Shown here: positions 36,601-49,241 of the stretch, piece by piece | How the letters are laid out: each line of letters opens with the position of its first letter | How positions within the stretch are numbered: position 1 is the first letter of the stretch | Source of the DNA: Xylaria sp. FL1777 | Taxonomy: Eukaryota; Ascomycota; Sordariomycetes; Xylariales; Xylariaceae | Direction of reading: 5' to 3' | DNA: 64,000 nt | Assembly: GCA_022578965.1 (NCBI GenBank) | Contig: MU400661.1 | Coordinates: forward strand, 36,820-100,819 | Position numbers and translations under genes: made by a program | The notes under the pieces: generated by a model | The model's input: only the letters and a program-made list of their open reading frames with translations | Told to the model about the DNA's origin: nothing | Databases searched by the model: none

Positions 36601-39600
36601 ACAGGTCGCAAGCTGAAAGAAATGCCTTTTCTGTCCACCTTGTAGATCCCCCGTTAGAAACTGTACTTGGTGTAAAGAAAATTTTTTTAGCCGCTTTCAC
36701 CTTTAATTCAGACCGTTCACGCTAACGCTATCTTTAACTCTGCCCAGGTAGACAAGATTTGAGACATAAAGGTCAACGCCAAGACGCGTTGCAAGGCTAG
36801 GAAACGGGGAAGAAAGACGTGTTGGCGTCTAACACCTACGCGTGACGCTAACTGCTGCACTAGCTAACGGGCGAAGGCGGGAGGGGAGCGGCCGTGGTCT
36901 TTTTTTTTTTGGTCTTGTCTTGTCTTGTTTCTAGACTCTCATCCACGCCTCGCTCCACTCTCTGTTCCATCTTCCCGCGTGTCGAATGGTACTTTTTCTT
37001 GTCTTATAGTTCTAGGCTTAGTTTAGTTGCCTAGGTAGGTTGGCAGTTATTGATACTGTATGTGTGACATCTCCGCTGCTGTGCCCAGCGGCAAAAAAAC
37101 AAGCCCCTTACGACACACACTATACCTTTCGTGCCATTGACTTTGTCATTGTCCTCCGAGTCTCTATGATAACCCCTCTTTCTCTCTCCCTCTTGGTCAT
37201 AAGACACCGCTGTATTCCTTGATAGTATGACTTTTTTTATCAGAGTTAAAAAAGGGGGGTTGCACGTGTCCATATCCTGGTCTGTGAAAACGTGGAACTC
37301 TGTCTGTAGTGATTATGATAGGGCGATAGCAGCTAGAGAACAAGCTTTCTTAAGGGAGTGGCCCATCCCGCGTGCCTTAGATAGATCGATGTGTAGATGG
37401 GGTGGCTAAGGAGTCGGAAAATGGAGCCGCTTCTTCTTTCTCCAGTCTCACCGCCACGTATGTTCATCTCGGTGTAGCGTACATGTGTCCCATTCGTCAG
37501 AATGGCACAAGAACTCGTGTTTATGGAAAGGGAGAGCGGTAAGGTATTCGGGTGTCTGCCGAAGGGGATAGCCTAGCAAGCAGCACTGCCAATCCACGGC
37601 CGTTTAAAGATTCCCGCTGCTACAGAAACCCCCTACACTAACTACCCCAGAGCTAACTCCAGCACTCATTTTTGCGTCATCTGAACAAAAAAAGACGGAA
37701 ATGGACAAAAAAGACTATATACTGTGTTTACATGGCCCTCATTAGCCCCCCCCCCCCCTCGTGGTCCAACAATACCCATTCACCACCTACCACTAGTCAC
37801 AATAAAACACCCCTGACCCCTACTATAGACCTCCTCGCGCACAGCTCTAGGTAGGTATCCCCAACTCGAAACAAAGGCGTACTCCGCCATTCTGGAATGG
37901 GCCGAAACGCACAGTCCATCGCCCATAGCCGCTCGTGCGCGTCTGTACACATGTGAATTCCCGCCCCAGGGAATATTTTTCTCATATCCCGAATCCCGGA
38001 CTAGCGCAGTCAGACCGGTGTGGTGTAGTATAGCTCCCATGTGAATGAGGAGAGGAGTAGGAGTAAGATGGCCAAGGGGGGAGATCGCCAGGATCACCAG
38101 CAAGGATGCCCGTTCTCCACATCCTCGCCAATGCACACCCAGCCAGGCAGGCTATGGCTATGCATGTAACGCTAAGAGTCAAGCGGCCGGCCTGGCTTGG
38201 GTACACCAGCGGCATCAGCAACATACTCAATACTTAATACTTACTGGGTGGGGGTTTAGTCATCGCACATCTCTCGTCTAGCCTCAAACCCGGGAGCCTG
38301 GCTGTCCAACTAGGTATCACATTTTCGCCCTCGATAGCACAGAGCTGCCTGCCGGCCGGCCAACACCCCCCTCATCTCTGTCTCTATCTCTCTCTGCTCC
38401 TACCCCCTACCCCCTACCCCCTACCCTATACCCGATATCCTATACCCCCTCCCCTGGACTAGGCGAGCGGCATGAGGCGCGAGGGAGGGTTGTTATTGTG
38501 TGGCAGCGCGAGGTCACCCAATGAGGTGGCGTGCCGCGTAGTAGTTCCCTCAACCCTGGGGTAAAAGAACTGTCCACCTGGCCAAGATCGTGCTACCACT
38601 TCTACATCACGGGCTAACTTGACTCTCTTGAGTCCCACTTCCCTCCCGTCACCCCCCCCCTAACTTGACGTGCCTAGTTCTTAGATGGGCTATTGTTCGC
38701 GATCGTATAACACACACGGTATTATCAAGTAGTCGGTTGTATAGATACTTCCACTTCCACTTCCACTTCCTCCACCTTGTTTTGTTTCCGTGTATTACAC
38801 AGCCCTTGTGTATTATGGCGGATAAACAATATTAGGAAATACATATTACATATTACTGTGGACGGGAAGGGCCGAGATTGAGAGAGACATTCCTAAACTC
38901 AAGTTTGGCAGCTCGGTCCTACATATCGGACCTACATCATATGAAAATAGGTAGGTTAGTAAGGAGGAAGGTAGATAGGTAGGTATTTATTACCTGTTCA
39001 GAGCAAAAGCCACAAAAACATTAGGTACCCTAACTATAAATCTCACGATCTCGGCATATTAGCAGATTAATACGCTAGTCTCGCCTAGCTAAACCTTGGG
39101 GGTAAATATGGGGGCCCGGCCGTTGGGCTACTACACCTACTAGTCCAGGGTATGTAAGCGCGAGGGATGTCCCGGGCCGGTGTAGAAATGTTGCACCGTT
39201 TAGTCCGGTTTGGTTCTGCTCGGTGTAGCTTTCAGTAGAGGACACAGAGAAAAAGCGCTACCTGGTGAGCGCCAGCACAAGGAACATGGTATGCGGATAT
39301 GCCTCGCCCTTGCCCTCGCCGTACGTTTTGAGTCTGCGTTGGCTCGTGTCCTATCACTCCTGTCCAGAGTACCATGGGTGTTACTCCTAACTACATTAAA
39401 ATTTCTTGACTACAGACAGCGGGTACATACGATTCGTCACAATGGAGCAAGAGGAAGAGACAGAAAGACAGTTTCATCATTATGTTGATTCTGCGTAACT
39501 GATCGCGCCTTTGATATAGTAATACAGCGGCGTGGTACAAAGTTGTCCAGTTCCTCCCATGGCTCATGAGTGCTAACCACGCCGCCTATCTATGTTTCTA

Positions 39601-40039
39601 TCTCGCTTTTGAAATCATTCGTAATCATCTCTATCGTATCCCTTTTTAGACGTGAGTGAATTCCGTGGGTTTCGTTCACAATCGTCTTCTTGACGCAAAT
39701 CTAACAAGGTTTGGGGTGTAAGTGCAAGGAGGTATCTTCATGTGAAAATGTGACGCGGAGCCGACTATGGGTACAAAGAAACGCCGAAAAACATTGAGAT
39801 CCCTGATCCACCGAAATGCCGCTAGTAAAGGAAAACAAGAGGAAAACAAGCAACTGATATGGGAGGCCAAAACTCCACGCATGAACCCCAGATTGAACCA
39901 AACCATGTCCGAAAACGGGCTTGTTACCCTGAAAAGAAATCCAGATTACGTCTCTTCAGTATAGGCTTGGCTAGCAAAGAACGGAGAATGGTCCGCTTTG
40001 TCTAGAGCAAGACTAGATTTTGTAGTAGGATGAGAGCGT
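30603..40039. other. Gene-poor interval with eroded coding-like scraps (9.4 kb)
   Basis: No intact gene recognised. Open frames are short and often lack an ATG. One minus-strand stretch at 32907..33191 reads like a broken exon and is listed separately. Stretches near 31.4-31.9 kb and 35.2-35.6 kb look like decayed repeat or LTR sequence but show no matched ends. Simple repeats: CTACCCC units at about 38400-38430 and CTTCCA units at about 38747-38770. The right end (37-40 kb) is downstream of the forkhead gene. Confidence 0.4.
32907..33191 (-). pseudogene. Eroded coding-like fragment, family unknown
   Basis: One minus-strand frame is open from 33191 to 32991 and has protein-like composition (KKRWSNEKYLADMAHETAQL, then IQTSGRIESEGTEDKESP). 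It meets a TAG at 32990..32988, then continues protein-like in the same frame to a TGA at 32909..32907. No ATG, no clear splice sites and no known family. A decayed exon is the simplest reading; chance is possible. Confidence 0.25.
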
Positions 40040-41417
40040 TTAGGCATATGTGCTCCCGCTTGATGTTGAGTCCCATATGAAGCTATTCGTCCCATCATCT
40101 ATCGGCTCCTGGGGATGTATGAACAAATTTTGAATTTGTTCGTTTGGGAAAAAGTTCCCCAACCCTTGATGAAGTATCGGCTCGTTGTAGTTGTATTGAG
40201 TAGGTAATGCTGCTACTGAGGGAACAGGGCGCATTATCCAATCCGCTTGATTCGAAGGGTTAACCGCCGTAACTGTGCTGGGGAGATAATTGTAGCTCGG
40301 CCGATTATGCACAATAGGCTTATTAACGGTTTCGATTTGTCTGTTCGACAAAGCTAGGTTTGCAGTCCGGTTCAACATCGCTCGCCTTGTTCCAATGGTC
40401 TTGTTTTTGGTATTAACGCCACCCCGACGTCCCGACGATGCTCGCACGGAGATATTCCCGTTCGATCGATGATTAGTTGAACCACCACGGCGTGTTGGGT
40501 TTCCTTTACGGTATCGGGTTGTGCTCTGCACACCATTACGGATAGCCCAGGCTTCTAGCACCCACTCTGAGGATTTTTTTGTGTCGCTAGATTTGCTTTC
40601 GCCCTTCGTAAATGCCTATGAAATTGATCATTAAAACCCAAGTCAAAAGCGCTTGCTGGAGTTCCCAGTACCAGTTATGAAAGAATTGGAAGAAAACTCA
40701 CAGCGTTCATACTGAGATTATGCCGAATGCTGTTCTGCCAGCCTTTGCTCTGACTACTCGTTTTATCTGTGTTGTCCCGAAACCACTGGTATATTTGGGG
40801 CAGACTCATACTATGTGAGTCAATACTCATCAGTGCCATCCATATGTATTGGGCGTAGGGCATATTAGGCTTTACTGCACTCTCTCCTTCCGAATTGTCT
40901 TTTGGTGCAGGTGCCTCTGGTATGTCGTCGGCCTCAATCGGGAATGAGCTCGTGATCTCACTCTTGACCCCAGAAGATTCGTTGTCAATTGACAGGTAGT
41001 CAGATGTCGGCATCTGACGTGGATAAAAATTATAAGGGGCCGTAAAGCTTCCCACGTCACACGCCTGGAAGCTATATGCCGCATCGTCCCAACTAAATGT
41101 TGAGACCCCGGTCTCTGTGCCCTGCCAATTTCTCGGGGACATAGAAATAGACGTAGTGAATGAATAGGGAGCTTCGGACTGAAGCTCCGGGTATAAACTT
41201 GGCGAGTTAGGTCTTGTATCGCCATTTATTCTTTCCGGGGTCCCCGGCGATGGTGGAGGAAACATTTCTGGGAATACCGGTATTAGTCCTTTGGCCAGTT
41301 AGCACGTATCAAGGATTCCAATATTGGAAATGGCGAACCCTGGTGTTCCGTTTTTTCGGCAGAATAGTTAATCTCAGGCAAGCTGGAAAGTTGACTCTCG
41401 AATGGTGGTTGGCCCAT
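40040..41417 (-). CDS. Forkhead-domain transcription factor
   Basis: Three exons on the minus strand, 41417..41339, 41267..40702 and 40615..40040, encode 406 residues. The forkhead (winged-helix) domain starts near residue 159: KPNMPYAQYIWMALMSID, then LPQIYQWFRDNT and the recognition helix GWQNSIRHNLSMNA. The second intron (GTGAGT...TAG, 86 bases) interrupts the domain right after this helix, and splicing restores AFTKGESK...SSEWVLEAWAIRNG. Basic, Arg/Gly-rich residues follow, then an Asn/Pro/Tyr-rich tail. The first intron (41338..41268) has a weak GTTCGC donor but a perfect TGCTAAC branch point and CCCAG acceptor; it adds 27 N-terminal residues. If it is not used, translation would begin at ATG 41265. 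Forkhead factors bind DNA and often act in cell cycle or sexual development; targets here are unknown. Confidence 0.85.
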
Positions 41418-41443
41418 CTTGAAACCAAGCTCAATGTTAACTT

Positions 41444-41954
41444 CTAAAACGGGAGTAACGAGGTCAGTAACAATAAGGAGGAGGATAGTGTGTTTTAAAT
41501 GTGTGAGTAGTAGATCTTCCCAGTTGTAGACGAGCCAAACTAACGTGGGAGAAATGACTGGTTGTTAGTGAAGCAGAAGTACTGATCTGCCTTCATGCAT
41601 GTGGGATATAGTTGTGTGCTAAATATTTGTGTGTATTTGTGTATTTGTGTATTGTATGCGGGTGTGTGAGTGTGTGTGTGAAATATAGAGACAAGAGGGG
41701 AAACAAATGCAAGAGGGAAACATGAGAACCCCCAGCAGAGGTGTAATTGACCAAATATCGTGCTAAACAACTGGTGGGTAGACAGAACGAGGTAGGTAGG
41801 TAGGTAGGTAGATAGGTAGGTAGGTAGATAGGTAGGTAGGTAGGTGGGTGGGTGGGTAGGTAGGTAGGCGGGTAGGTAAAATAGGTATGAAGAGTGGAAT
41901 GGTGACAGAATCACAGTCGTAGAAGGGCAGAGCGGGGGACAAACAAGCACTCAC
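41444..41954 (-). other. Probable 5'UTR intron of the forkhead gene
   Basis: On the minus strand a GTGAGTGC donor at 41954 follows a C/T-rich leader, and a TTACTGAC branch point plus TTTTAG acceptor ends at 41444, 27 bases before the start codon. The 511-base span includes GT-rich and GGTA tandem repeats and no coding exon. Long leader introns are common in fungal regulatory genes. Inferred from signals only. Confidence 0.5.
41790..41880. repeat. GGTA microsatellite
   Basis: About 20 units of GGTA with GATA, GGTG and GGCG variants. On the minus strand it sits inside the inferred leader intron of the forkhead gene. Confidence 0.95.
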
Positions 41955-42376
41955 GTCGTCTCTAAGGGGTTAGATGGTCAAAGAACTCGCCGTATCGTGG
42001 GTTGTATTGCTGTTTCCGAGAGGATCAACGACGGCCTGGTAAGGTTGAGGGAAGCTACCGTAGTGTTGAAGGTTGGGTCAGATTCGGACTGCAGTGGTGG
42101 TTGTCTGAGAGAGAGGGGCAGGACTCGAGACGAGCAGAGAAATAAATGTTATTGTTGAATAGAACTGAGCAGTGGACGAAGGGGGGCTGTGGAAGCGCGT
42201 GGGTGTTGTGGAGGAGGATATGGAGACGGACATGGGCGTGATAACAATGGCAGTTGTGTGGTCTCAATCTACTTATAAGTCATTCCCAGCACCGCGGCGG
42301 GTTGCTGGATGGTGTCGGGTACGTCAAGTGGTCCATGTGCCTGCCGGCCGGTTGGCCAAGGTACAGACCGTGTTAC

Positions 42377-42439
42377 TGTAGATTGTAGATTGTAGACTGT
42401 AGATTGTAGACTGTGGACTGTAGACTGTGGACTGTAGAA
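42377..42439. repeat. 7-base tandem repeat (TGTAGAY)
   Basis: Nine copies of TGTAGAT, TGTAGAC or TGTGGAC in a row, upstream of the forkhead leader. Confidence 0.9.
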
Positions 42440-43700
42440 TACCTACGTATATGGTACCTACCTAGGTAAGTAGGTAGAGTGCCCAGGTGTAGACAGTAGA
42501 CAGGGCCACACAGATCCCTGATTACCTAGAGTAACAACACTACGGGTTGCGGTTGGGCGGCGCAACTCATTACCTACCTCGCCAGCCCTGCGTTGCACCA
42601 TGTAGCCCATCGCCTATTACTTACAATGGCGACTGGCGAATGGAGACTGCAGTGGTCCATGGACGTCTGGGGAAGAGAGGAACCCACCTGGTCAGCCCGG
42701 GATCAATGGTAACGGGGTGGCGTTAACCACTGTGTAAGTGATCCGGGCGTATGTGTAAATGTAGATGTACCTTACCTACCTACCTTACATACATCCATCC
42801 ACACTAACTGGGTGGAAAGCTCTGGCCATCCTAGCAGCAGCTCTGACGGGTATGGGTACACGCGCGATACGCTACCTGAGGTACCCGGGTACCTACAAGA
42901 GCAGAAAAGCAAGGACCACGCAGTAGTATGTACGCGCTACCTCCCAATACACCTACGGTACCTACCTACATAGGTACTTGCCTACCTGCTCACCTACGTG
43001 TACATGGATGTAGCTGGTGGCGTTAGCATCTGGCGGTCGTACACATGCACCGGGCATTGGTGCAAGGTATACAGAACATCGCCAGGGTTCTTGTGTATTT
43101 TCATGTGTGTCTTTCTCCCTTCGCCTCGTTAGTCGATCCCTCGAAGTGGAACACAGGTGTGTGTATCAATGGGCACCCTGGGATATATCACCATTCGGCC
43201 ATGGGCATCACGCGTGGGCCATGAAAAAGGAGAATATAATCATATTGGCGCATATGAAACAGACTCAAGTACCACCCGGGCTTGTCCCGTGTGCTCTTGG
43301 AATTCCTGTACCTCGACTTTAGCACTGATATATATACCTAGTATTGATCTACAGTATGCCGGCGCTACTCGCTATTAGTAATACATGCTAATTTAGCATA
43401 TCTAGATCATTTTTCTACACATGCTTGGCGCAAAGGCGTTCTAAAATCCCACCCGATACTCTCCTAAGACTAGTCTCGATAATACCTACCGGAATAGGCA
43501 ACTTCCCATCTCTATAAGCCGCTACTATAAGCCGCTACTTGCTCTAAGCTAGGGAACGTAGATAGATGTAGGTAGGTACCTGCATGTATGCAGGAGTACC
43601 TACGTAGGCACTCTATCTAGATCCTACCTACTATCGACCATGCGCTTGCATAGCCGTCAAGCTTCCACCGTCTCCTGCAACCCTGGCTCTCCTTCTCTGC

Positions 43701-44549
43701 ATGCATGTCAACCTTGCATTTCTATTTTCTTTCGTTCTAGGTTACTTTGGCTGTTATTTTCTTAGTAGCTATGCTCCTCAACTTCTACGGGTGTCAGCAA
43801 GTCCCGGTGACATATCTGTCATATTTAAGATGAGCTGCGTCTGCCTGTCACCGAGCGGCCGCTCCTGTACGTGCCTGAGTCGCATACGTCGTCTAGATCT
43901 AATATGCGTTTGTAACTGCGCTGCCATGGCTGCCACAGCATACCTGCTTCGCTATCTGGTGTGCTCGTCGTGCAAACAGCTGCGCGCTTCTGTACGGCGA
44001 GAGAGTGGATGCCATTACACCGCTAAGTCGGGGAGTTTATGGCCTGTGGGATCATGGGAACCGCGGGGGAGAGGGGGGGGGGGGGCCGAGAGAAGCCGTG
44101 TTCTAGGGCCTAGCCACCGTTGCGACACCGTAATCGTGAAGATCCGGGGGATGTCTGTTGTCTCAATCCGTCCAAGTGCCAAGTGCCAAGTGGCGTTCCG
44201 AAGACGGCATGTCTCATGTCAAACCAGTGACTCAAAACCCGCAACAAAGATATTGTATTGCGACCCTCTTCTAGCCCTCCCGCTACAGCATCATCTGCAA
44301 GTCTTTTTTCTCCAAAAGGACCGGCGCACAACATATAGGGGCCGTTCTGAGGGCTTGTCTCCTGCGTGCGGTTACCTGCATTGCACTGGTGGGTTTAGCA
44401 TCCAAAAACTCCATCTATTCGCCAAATCTACCCTCATTCACGGTTACACGGCCGCGGCCGCCCTAGCGACTCCCCCCAGCCTTACTCCTAAATTTGGCCC
44501 GGATTCTGGCGCGGAACATGGGTTCTGGCCGACGCCATCATCTGCATAG
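43701..44549 (+). CDS. Doubtful ORF, 282 codons, no recognised family
   Basis: An uninterrupted ATG-to-stop frame in G+C-rich DNA. The start (LAFLFSFVLGYFGCYFLSSY) would be a signal anchor, but the rest is unusually rich in Cys, Ser and Arg without any domain, and includes a G run (GRGGGGAERS) from a poly-G tract. It could be a lineage-specific protein, but an accidental open frame is more likely. Confidence 0.2.
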   Translation: MHVNLAFLFSFVLGYFGCYFLSSYAPQLLRVSASPGDISVIFKMSCVCLSPSGRSCTCLSRIRRLDLICVCNCAAMAATAYLLRYLVCSSCKQLRASVRRESGCHYTAKSGSLWPVGSWEPRGRGGGGAERSRVLGPSHRCDTVIVKIRGMSVVSIRPSAKCQVAFRRRHVSCQTSDSKPATKILYCDPLLALPLQHHLQVFFLQKDRRTTYRGRSEGLSPACGYLHCTGGFSIQKLHLFAKSTLIHGYTAAAALATPPSLTPKFGPDSGAEHGFWPTPSSA

Positions 44550-45156
44550 TATTCCTACCTCTTCTAGAAGATCTCGCGGGTCGGTTAGCTACCTAAGAAG
44601 CCAGGGGACCGACATGATGACCCATTGATCTTCAGAGACGAAGAAGATATATGTGGGAGCGACAGGGGGCATGGAAAAGCAGAGTTTGCTGCAGCATAGA
44701 TAGCATCGCTAGTCTAGCGAGATGACAACCCACCACGAAGGGATCGGTTTAAATTTTTAAGCAGTCGGGATTTCTCATCAGGAATTGTGCATGGCCGTCT
44801 CTTGACAGACCGCTCTTAGTAGACGTGTATTTTCAACTATAGTGATACTTGTCGAGTACCTTTTATGCTTCCCTGCCGTGTATGACCCATCACATTGCTC
44901 GACTGCAGCCAGAAATGAAGCAATGATTCTCCCAGGCGTGTGTAACCAGGCCCAGGCGAATCAACACCGGGTATCACTTGGAGAATGGTTGACAAAATAT
45001 CAGGATGTTTCTAACACCGTGCTATGCAACCGTGTGGTGTCGCTATGGCCATGTGAAATACTACCTAGTACTGTACACAGTCCGTCTACCTTTAAAGTAT
45101 TCGTCACGCCAGCACCTTGGTGATATGTGCGGCGCCTCTCTTTACAAAAGTTCAGC

Positions 45157-46977
45157 TTACTTTCGGTAATAAATCTAACGAGTATGTCAGCAAGATCGCC
45201 TTCGCTAGAAGAGTATTACATGGAACGCCTACCTTCTTGAATTGGAAATGGAGTTGAAGGATACCCTGTAGTAAGATGTCAGTCAAATTTCCTACGAGAG
45301 TGCGACTTGCGTGAACCTGAAATGATGTAAAAGACAGGAGTGCCAGTTTATGAAACTATGTGGTGTATGGTCACACAACAGATGTGGCTGGAGACTGGCG
45401 TGGTAGTCTCCGGAATCAGATGTAGATAAAAGACATGCTGCTTCATCTTGAAGCTCGTCGGAGAAATAAGATATCATTTACAATGCCTTGCTGAAGCGCG
45501 GAAAATGGGATCTTTTGGGGAGGTGGTTGTTTTTTCCACTTTAAGGGAAACATACCTTATCAAAACTACTCTTGAACCCACGATCCTTTTTGGCGCTATA
45601 ATCCCACTCACGATCGACGATGCGAAACGCGATGTCTTCATAGGGTGGGCCGGCAATGAAGCGAATGAGACAAGTGTCTTCTTCCCCTGCAGGGGCAAGG
45701 GATTCACCCTTCCGTCTCCCGTGTTCCCGAATGATTTTAAATGTAGGTGCTTTGGTCTTGTCGATGAGATCCGGATAGAATATATTGAACTTATACCCTT
45801 GGACTACCTTGGGGGGCGGGTTGTCGTGGTCGTAGTGAGTCTGATTATACTTATTCCACTCGTAGCCCATCTGCACACGGTTGAAATAGCGTGGCTTCCG
45901 TGGTCGATACTTATCAGCCCACTGGGGTTTTGTCATCCCCGAGACTGATTCCTCGGCTGTGAAGATCTCCTCGTCTTCATTGACGCCTCGCGCGACCTCG
46001 CGCTCATACAGCGCCTTGGTGGCCTGCGAAAAGTCCTCATTCGTACTAGATGCGAACCTTGCCGTGCCTGGGGGTAAGTTGTTGCTGCTGGATGATGATG
46101 GAATCGCTGATTTCAGTCGGGAAATGGCAGCTGGCATTGCAGGCTGATCCTTAAGAGCGGCGTGTGCGGTTTGCGTGATGTTGTCTTCACCAACGAGTCC
46201 CACGGCTTTGTTCGGGTCAGTCTCTGCCAGCAGCTTGAGTCGGTTATCCCGGATCGTATCATAGATCTTCTTGAGCCTTGCCTTGGCTTTATACACTTGC
46301 AGGTTCTTAAGGAGTTGCTCCCAGTAATCTGTATCCATGACTTCATCAGAACGTAGCTTCGCTTGTATTTGGCCTTCCAGCTTCTCCAACTGCTCTAGAC
46401 TCTTTGGCCCTAGGATCTTGTCTACATCGGATGTAACGGCGCTGACGGCGCGCACCTCGGGTCCCATGGGCTTCAGTTTCAGCGTATGGTCGGCAAGCAG
46501 CGTCCGCAGGGCTGTCCAATATTCCCTGTTCCTCGCATTCGTCTCTAGCGTGTGATACGACGTGATCTCAGCATCCAGCTCACCAGCCTCGGACTCGCCC
46601 AGTGCTTCTATGACAGCGGCAGGCGCAGGGACATTTATTTGTACGTCTGTGTCATTGTCGTCAAAGACGTCGCGATCGGCGTCTACGTATCGGAGGTTGA
46701 ATGCCAAGAGGTCGATGGGCTTAGCCCGCCCCTCGCGAACACGGATGTCGGCCTTCTTCTTGGACTGCTTCAGCACAAACTTGTCCTCGTCGGCGACGAA
46801 GCGCTGGGATTGCTCGTCTTGGCTGAGGTAGGCCTGTCGGGCGGCGATCGGGGCGCCGGGTCTGGTCGGCCGTTGAGGCTTCGAGATCCTGCTATTGGCA
46901 TCACGTCTGGGAGCGGTGATGTCATGGCGAGGGGGAGACTTACGGCCAGAGATCATAGCCCGTCGCCCGGGATCCAT
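45157..46977 (-). CDS. Cactin, spliceosome-associated protein
   Basis: Three exons on the minus strand, 46977..45556, 45265..45233 and 45174..45157, encode 490 residues. Near the N-terminus, FVLKQSKKKADIRVREGRAK, then PIDLLAFNLRYVD, matches the conserved central cactin segment. The C-terminal cactin domain begins near residue 350 (WADKYRPRKPRYFNRVQMGY) and runs through YDHDNPPPKVVQGYKFNIFYPDL, IRFIAGPPYEDIAFRIVDREWDYS and GFKSSFDK. The hallmark ending is split: GILQLHFQFKK comes from a 33-base exon and IYYRK plus stop from an 18-base exon. Introns are 290 bases (GTATGT...CAG) and 58 bases (GTAGGC...TAG), both phase 0. Without them the frame would end wrongly at VCFP. Cactin acts in pre-mRNA splicing (fission yeast Cay1 also affects telomere homeostasis). 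Fungal forms lack most of the long SR-rich N-terminus of animals, as here. Confidence 0.93.
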
Positions 46978-49241
46978 CGCGACAAGGGGGCCAACGAGAT
47001 GGAAATGGCGATGGGAATGGGAATGGGAATGGGAGAGCGAACGAGGGTGACAAGATACCAGATGGGATGTCGTCGCCGGCTGAGGTCGCCCTTACCTGAT
47101 ACGGCTTAAGTAAATTGTTACAAATTATGGGACACATCCATGGACCCAGCCACTGAGGTGCTCAGGTCAGCACAATGCCCCCTCCACCACACTAAACTAC
47201 GCCACGCAGCCGCATAGACCCACTTTTACGAGCTGCCTTAGGCGGTCTATTGAGGCTGAGACTCCACTTCACATCTTTCAGCCTCCTTGCTTACAGCCAC
47301 TTCCATAGACGAGTGATTCCATCCCACCCGAGGACTATAAATTTACCTATGAAGAAATACATTCATTTATACCCCGTTGAGCACTTGCAGCAATGCATTG
47401 TATGGTGCAAGCGTAAGAGCATAACCGCAAAAGTTTAAACGTCAAGTCTACTTCCAAGAAAGCCTCAGACAGAAGCCCATCCCGCTTGTTCAGGTGCTCC
47501 CCGTTTCTTACCTTGGGGAGTCAAAGCATATTCCTAGGCCAATATAGTACAGTTGTCTGTTATATTTTTACTCCGTTCTCTTATTAGGCTGGCAACTCGA
47601 GTCATATTGAATCCGTTGAAACCCTCAGACTAAGCGCTTTGCGCACGTGATCTTATTAGGTACATAGAGTCTTTGGTACCTATACTTATGATGACCGAAG
47701 TATCCTGGTTTGAAACTACTTCACCAAAATGGTCACATATGTCCTCACAGTCGCAGCTAGTTGAAGCCGTGGAATGTGACGAAACTTACGAATGGTAATA
47801 CCACGGGTGGATTGTAAGACGGCGGTGTGGTGACCAATGTTACGATTAATGTAAATGTCAATGGACGACTTGCTCGGAGCTATGCATCTTGATCCACAGC
47901 TATACCGGGGACGAGGCGTCTAATTTTATTCCCCGTCCTCTGGAATAGCACAGTTTGGGGCTGGCCGCCCATTAGCAACCATGCTTCCTGTAGCCGAACC
48001 AGGGGCCAGATAGCGCTGAAGCACAGCAGATATTTCGAGCTCGAGCCCCCAGAATCTTGTAAGCGAGAAATAGTGCAAGTCTCTCAAGTCGGTCCGAATA
48101 AGAAATCGTATGAAAAGAGGTACACTATACCGAGAGCGATACAACATATGTTTGAGAACAAGATTCAGGCTACCAAGTCTTGTTTCCTATCATCCCACGG
48201 AGGGTGAAGTTTAAGTAAAGCAGACTCAATAGGTCAACAAGCACTTCCTAGATTTAGTAGACAGCTTGAGAAAGTAAATATATGTTTTAGCTAGTCCACA
48301 AATCGCCGTAGTCACTTCCTACACGCTTTTTACCATATCAGGCTCTACTCTTCAAGTATTGGTACGCTTATTATACCAGGTGACCCCATTTGCTAGCTTT
48401 CGGCCGTAGTCTCCTCGCTGTTGCTGATCGGGGAATTATAAGGGGTAGCGTCAAGGACCTTGGGGCTATCCCTCACTGCATTTCGATCTGTACCAGGAAT
48501 GGTGAAACCCAGGACAAGGCAGTGCTGGATAACACCACGGTCCGGTACAAAGATGAATTGGGTAGGCCAGTTATATTAAGGATACGATGTACTAAGTGTT
48601 CTAGTTCAGCTTTCCTGTAGCTCCCTATACGATCAAAGAACCCAACTCTTTTTGATTACGGCTGATCCATGTGTAATATTCCATTATTGGGGTAATATAT
48701 TCTCCTGTTCTACACGCTATATACTTCTCTAGACCCTGTTGGAGTTCCTCGCATATTGTTGCCAGGCCTTCTTAAAGCCTGACCATTCTCCTCCCCGTTA
48801 CCCCTAGCCTAGTAGCTGCTCGTACATGAGGAGCGGTCTAGGGGCCATAGTACAAAACTTAGACCATAGCTCGTCAGACTAGAATGTCCTCCAAATGTAA
48901 TAATAGCTGTCAGTAACCAAATCAAGTACCTGGGGGAAATATGGGCTACAGCATGATTACCAGGGGAACCATCTATCGCCATCAGTTGACATGTCTAGTG
49001 GCGATTCCAAGCCGTCCATTATCGGACAGGTATAATGAATTATACTGCAATATACGTTACACAAAGAGCCTAGGAACATACAATGGCGATGTCTCTGTTA
49101 CCATATACACACTACTATCTTTGTTCTCTTTGTCACATGCCCTTGAATCTTGTACGAGTGCTCGTTACCAAGTATGGAACGGAAGACAATTAAAGAGTTG
49201 TATGTGGGCTTGAATGGCCTAGCAGACCATGCGCAAACCCC
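46978..49241. other. Gene-poor interval right of cactin
   Basis: The first 150 bases are the probable cactin leader and promoter, with purine-rich GGGAAT repeats at about 47013-47035. The rest has only short frames without ATG or family features (for example 48390..48620, opening on TTG). Nothing else seen. Confidence 0.4.

Larger units (their letters stand above)
41955..45156. other. Intergenic between forkhead leader and cactin 3' end
   Basis: The left 350 bases are probably forkhead leader and promoter. TACCTA/TAGGTA motifs are dense at 42.45-43.0 and 43.56-43.63 kb. One plus-strand frame (43701..44549, 282 codons with ATG) is listed separately as doubtful. Nothing else credible. Confidence 0.4.

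Noticed and set aside
38400..38430. CTACCCC repeats resembling telomere sequence
   Set aside because: The unit is not TTAGGG/CCCTAA and there are only about four copies; a simple repeat.
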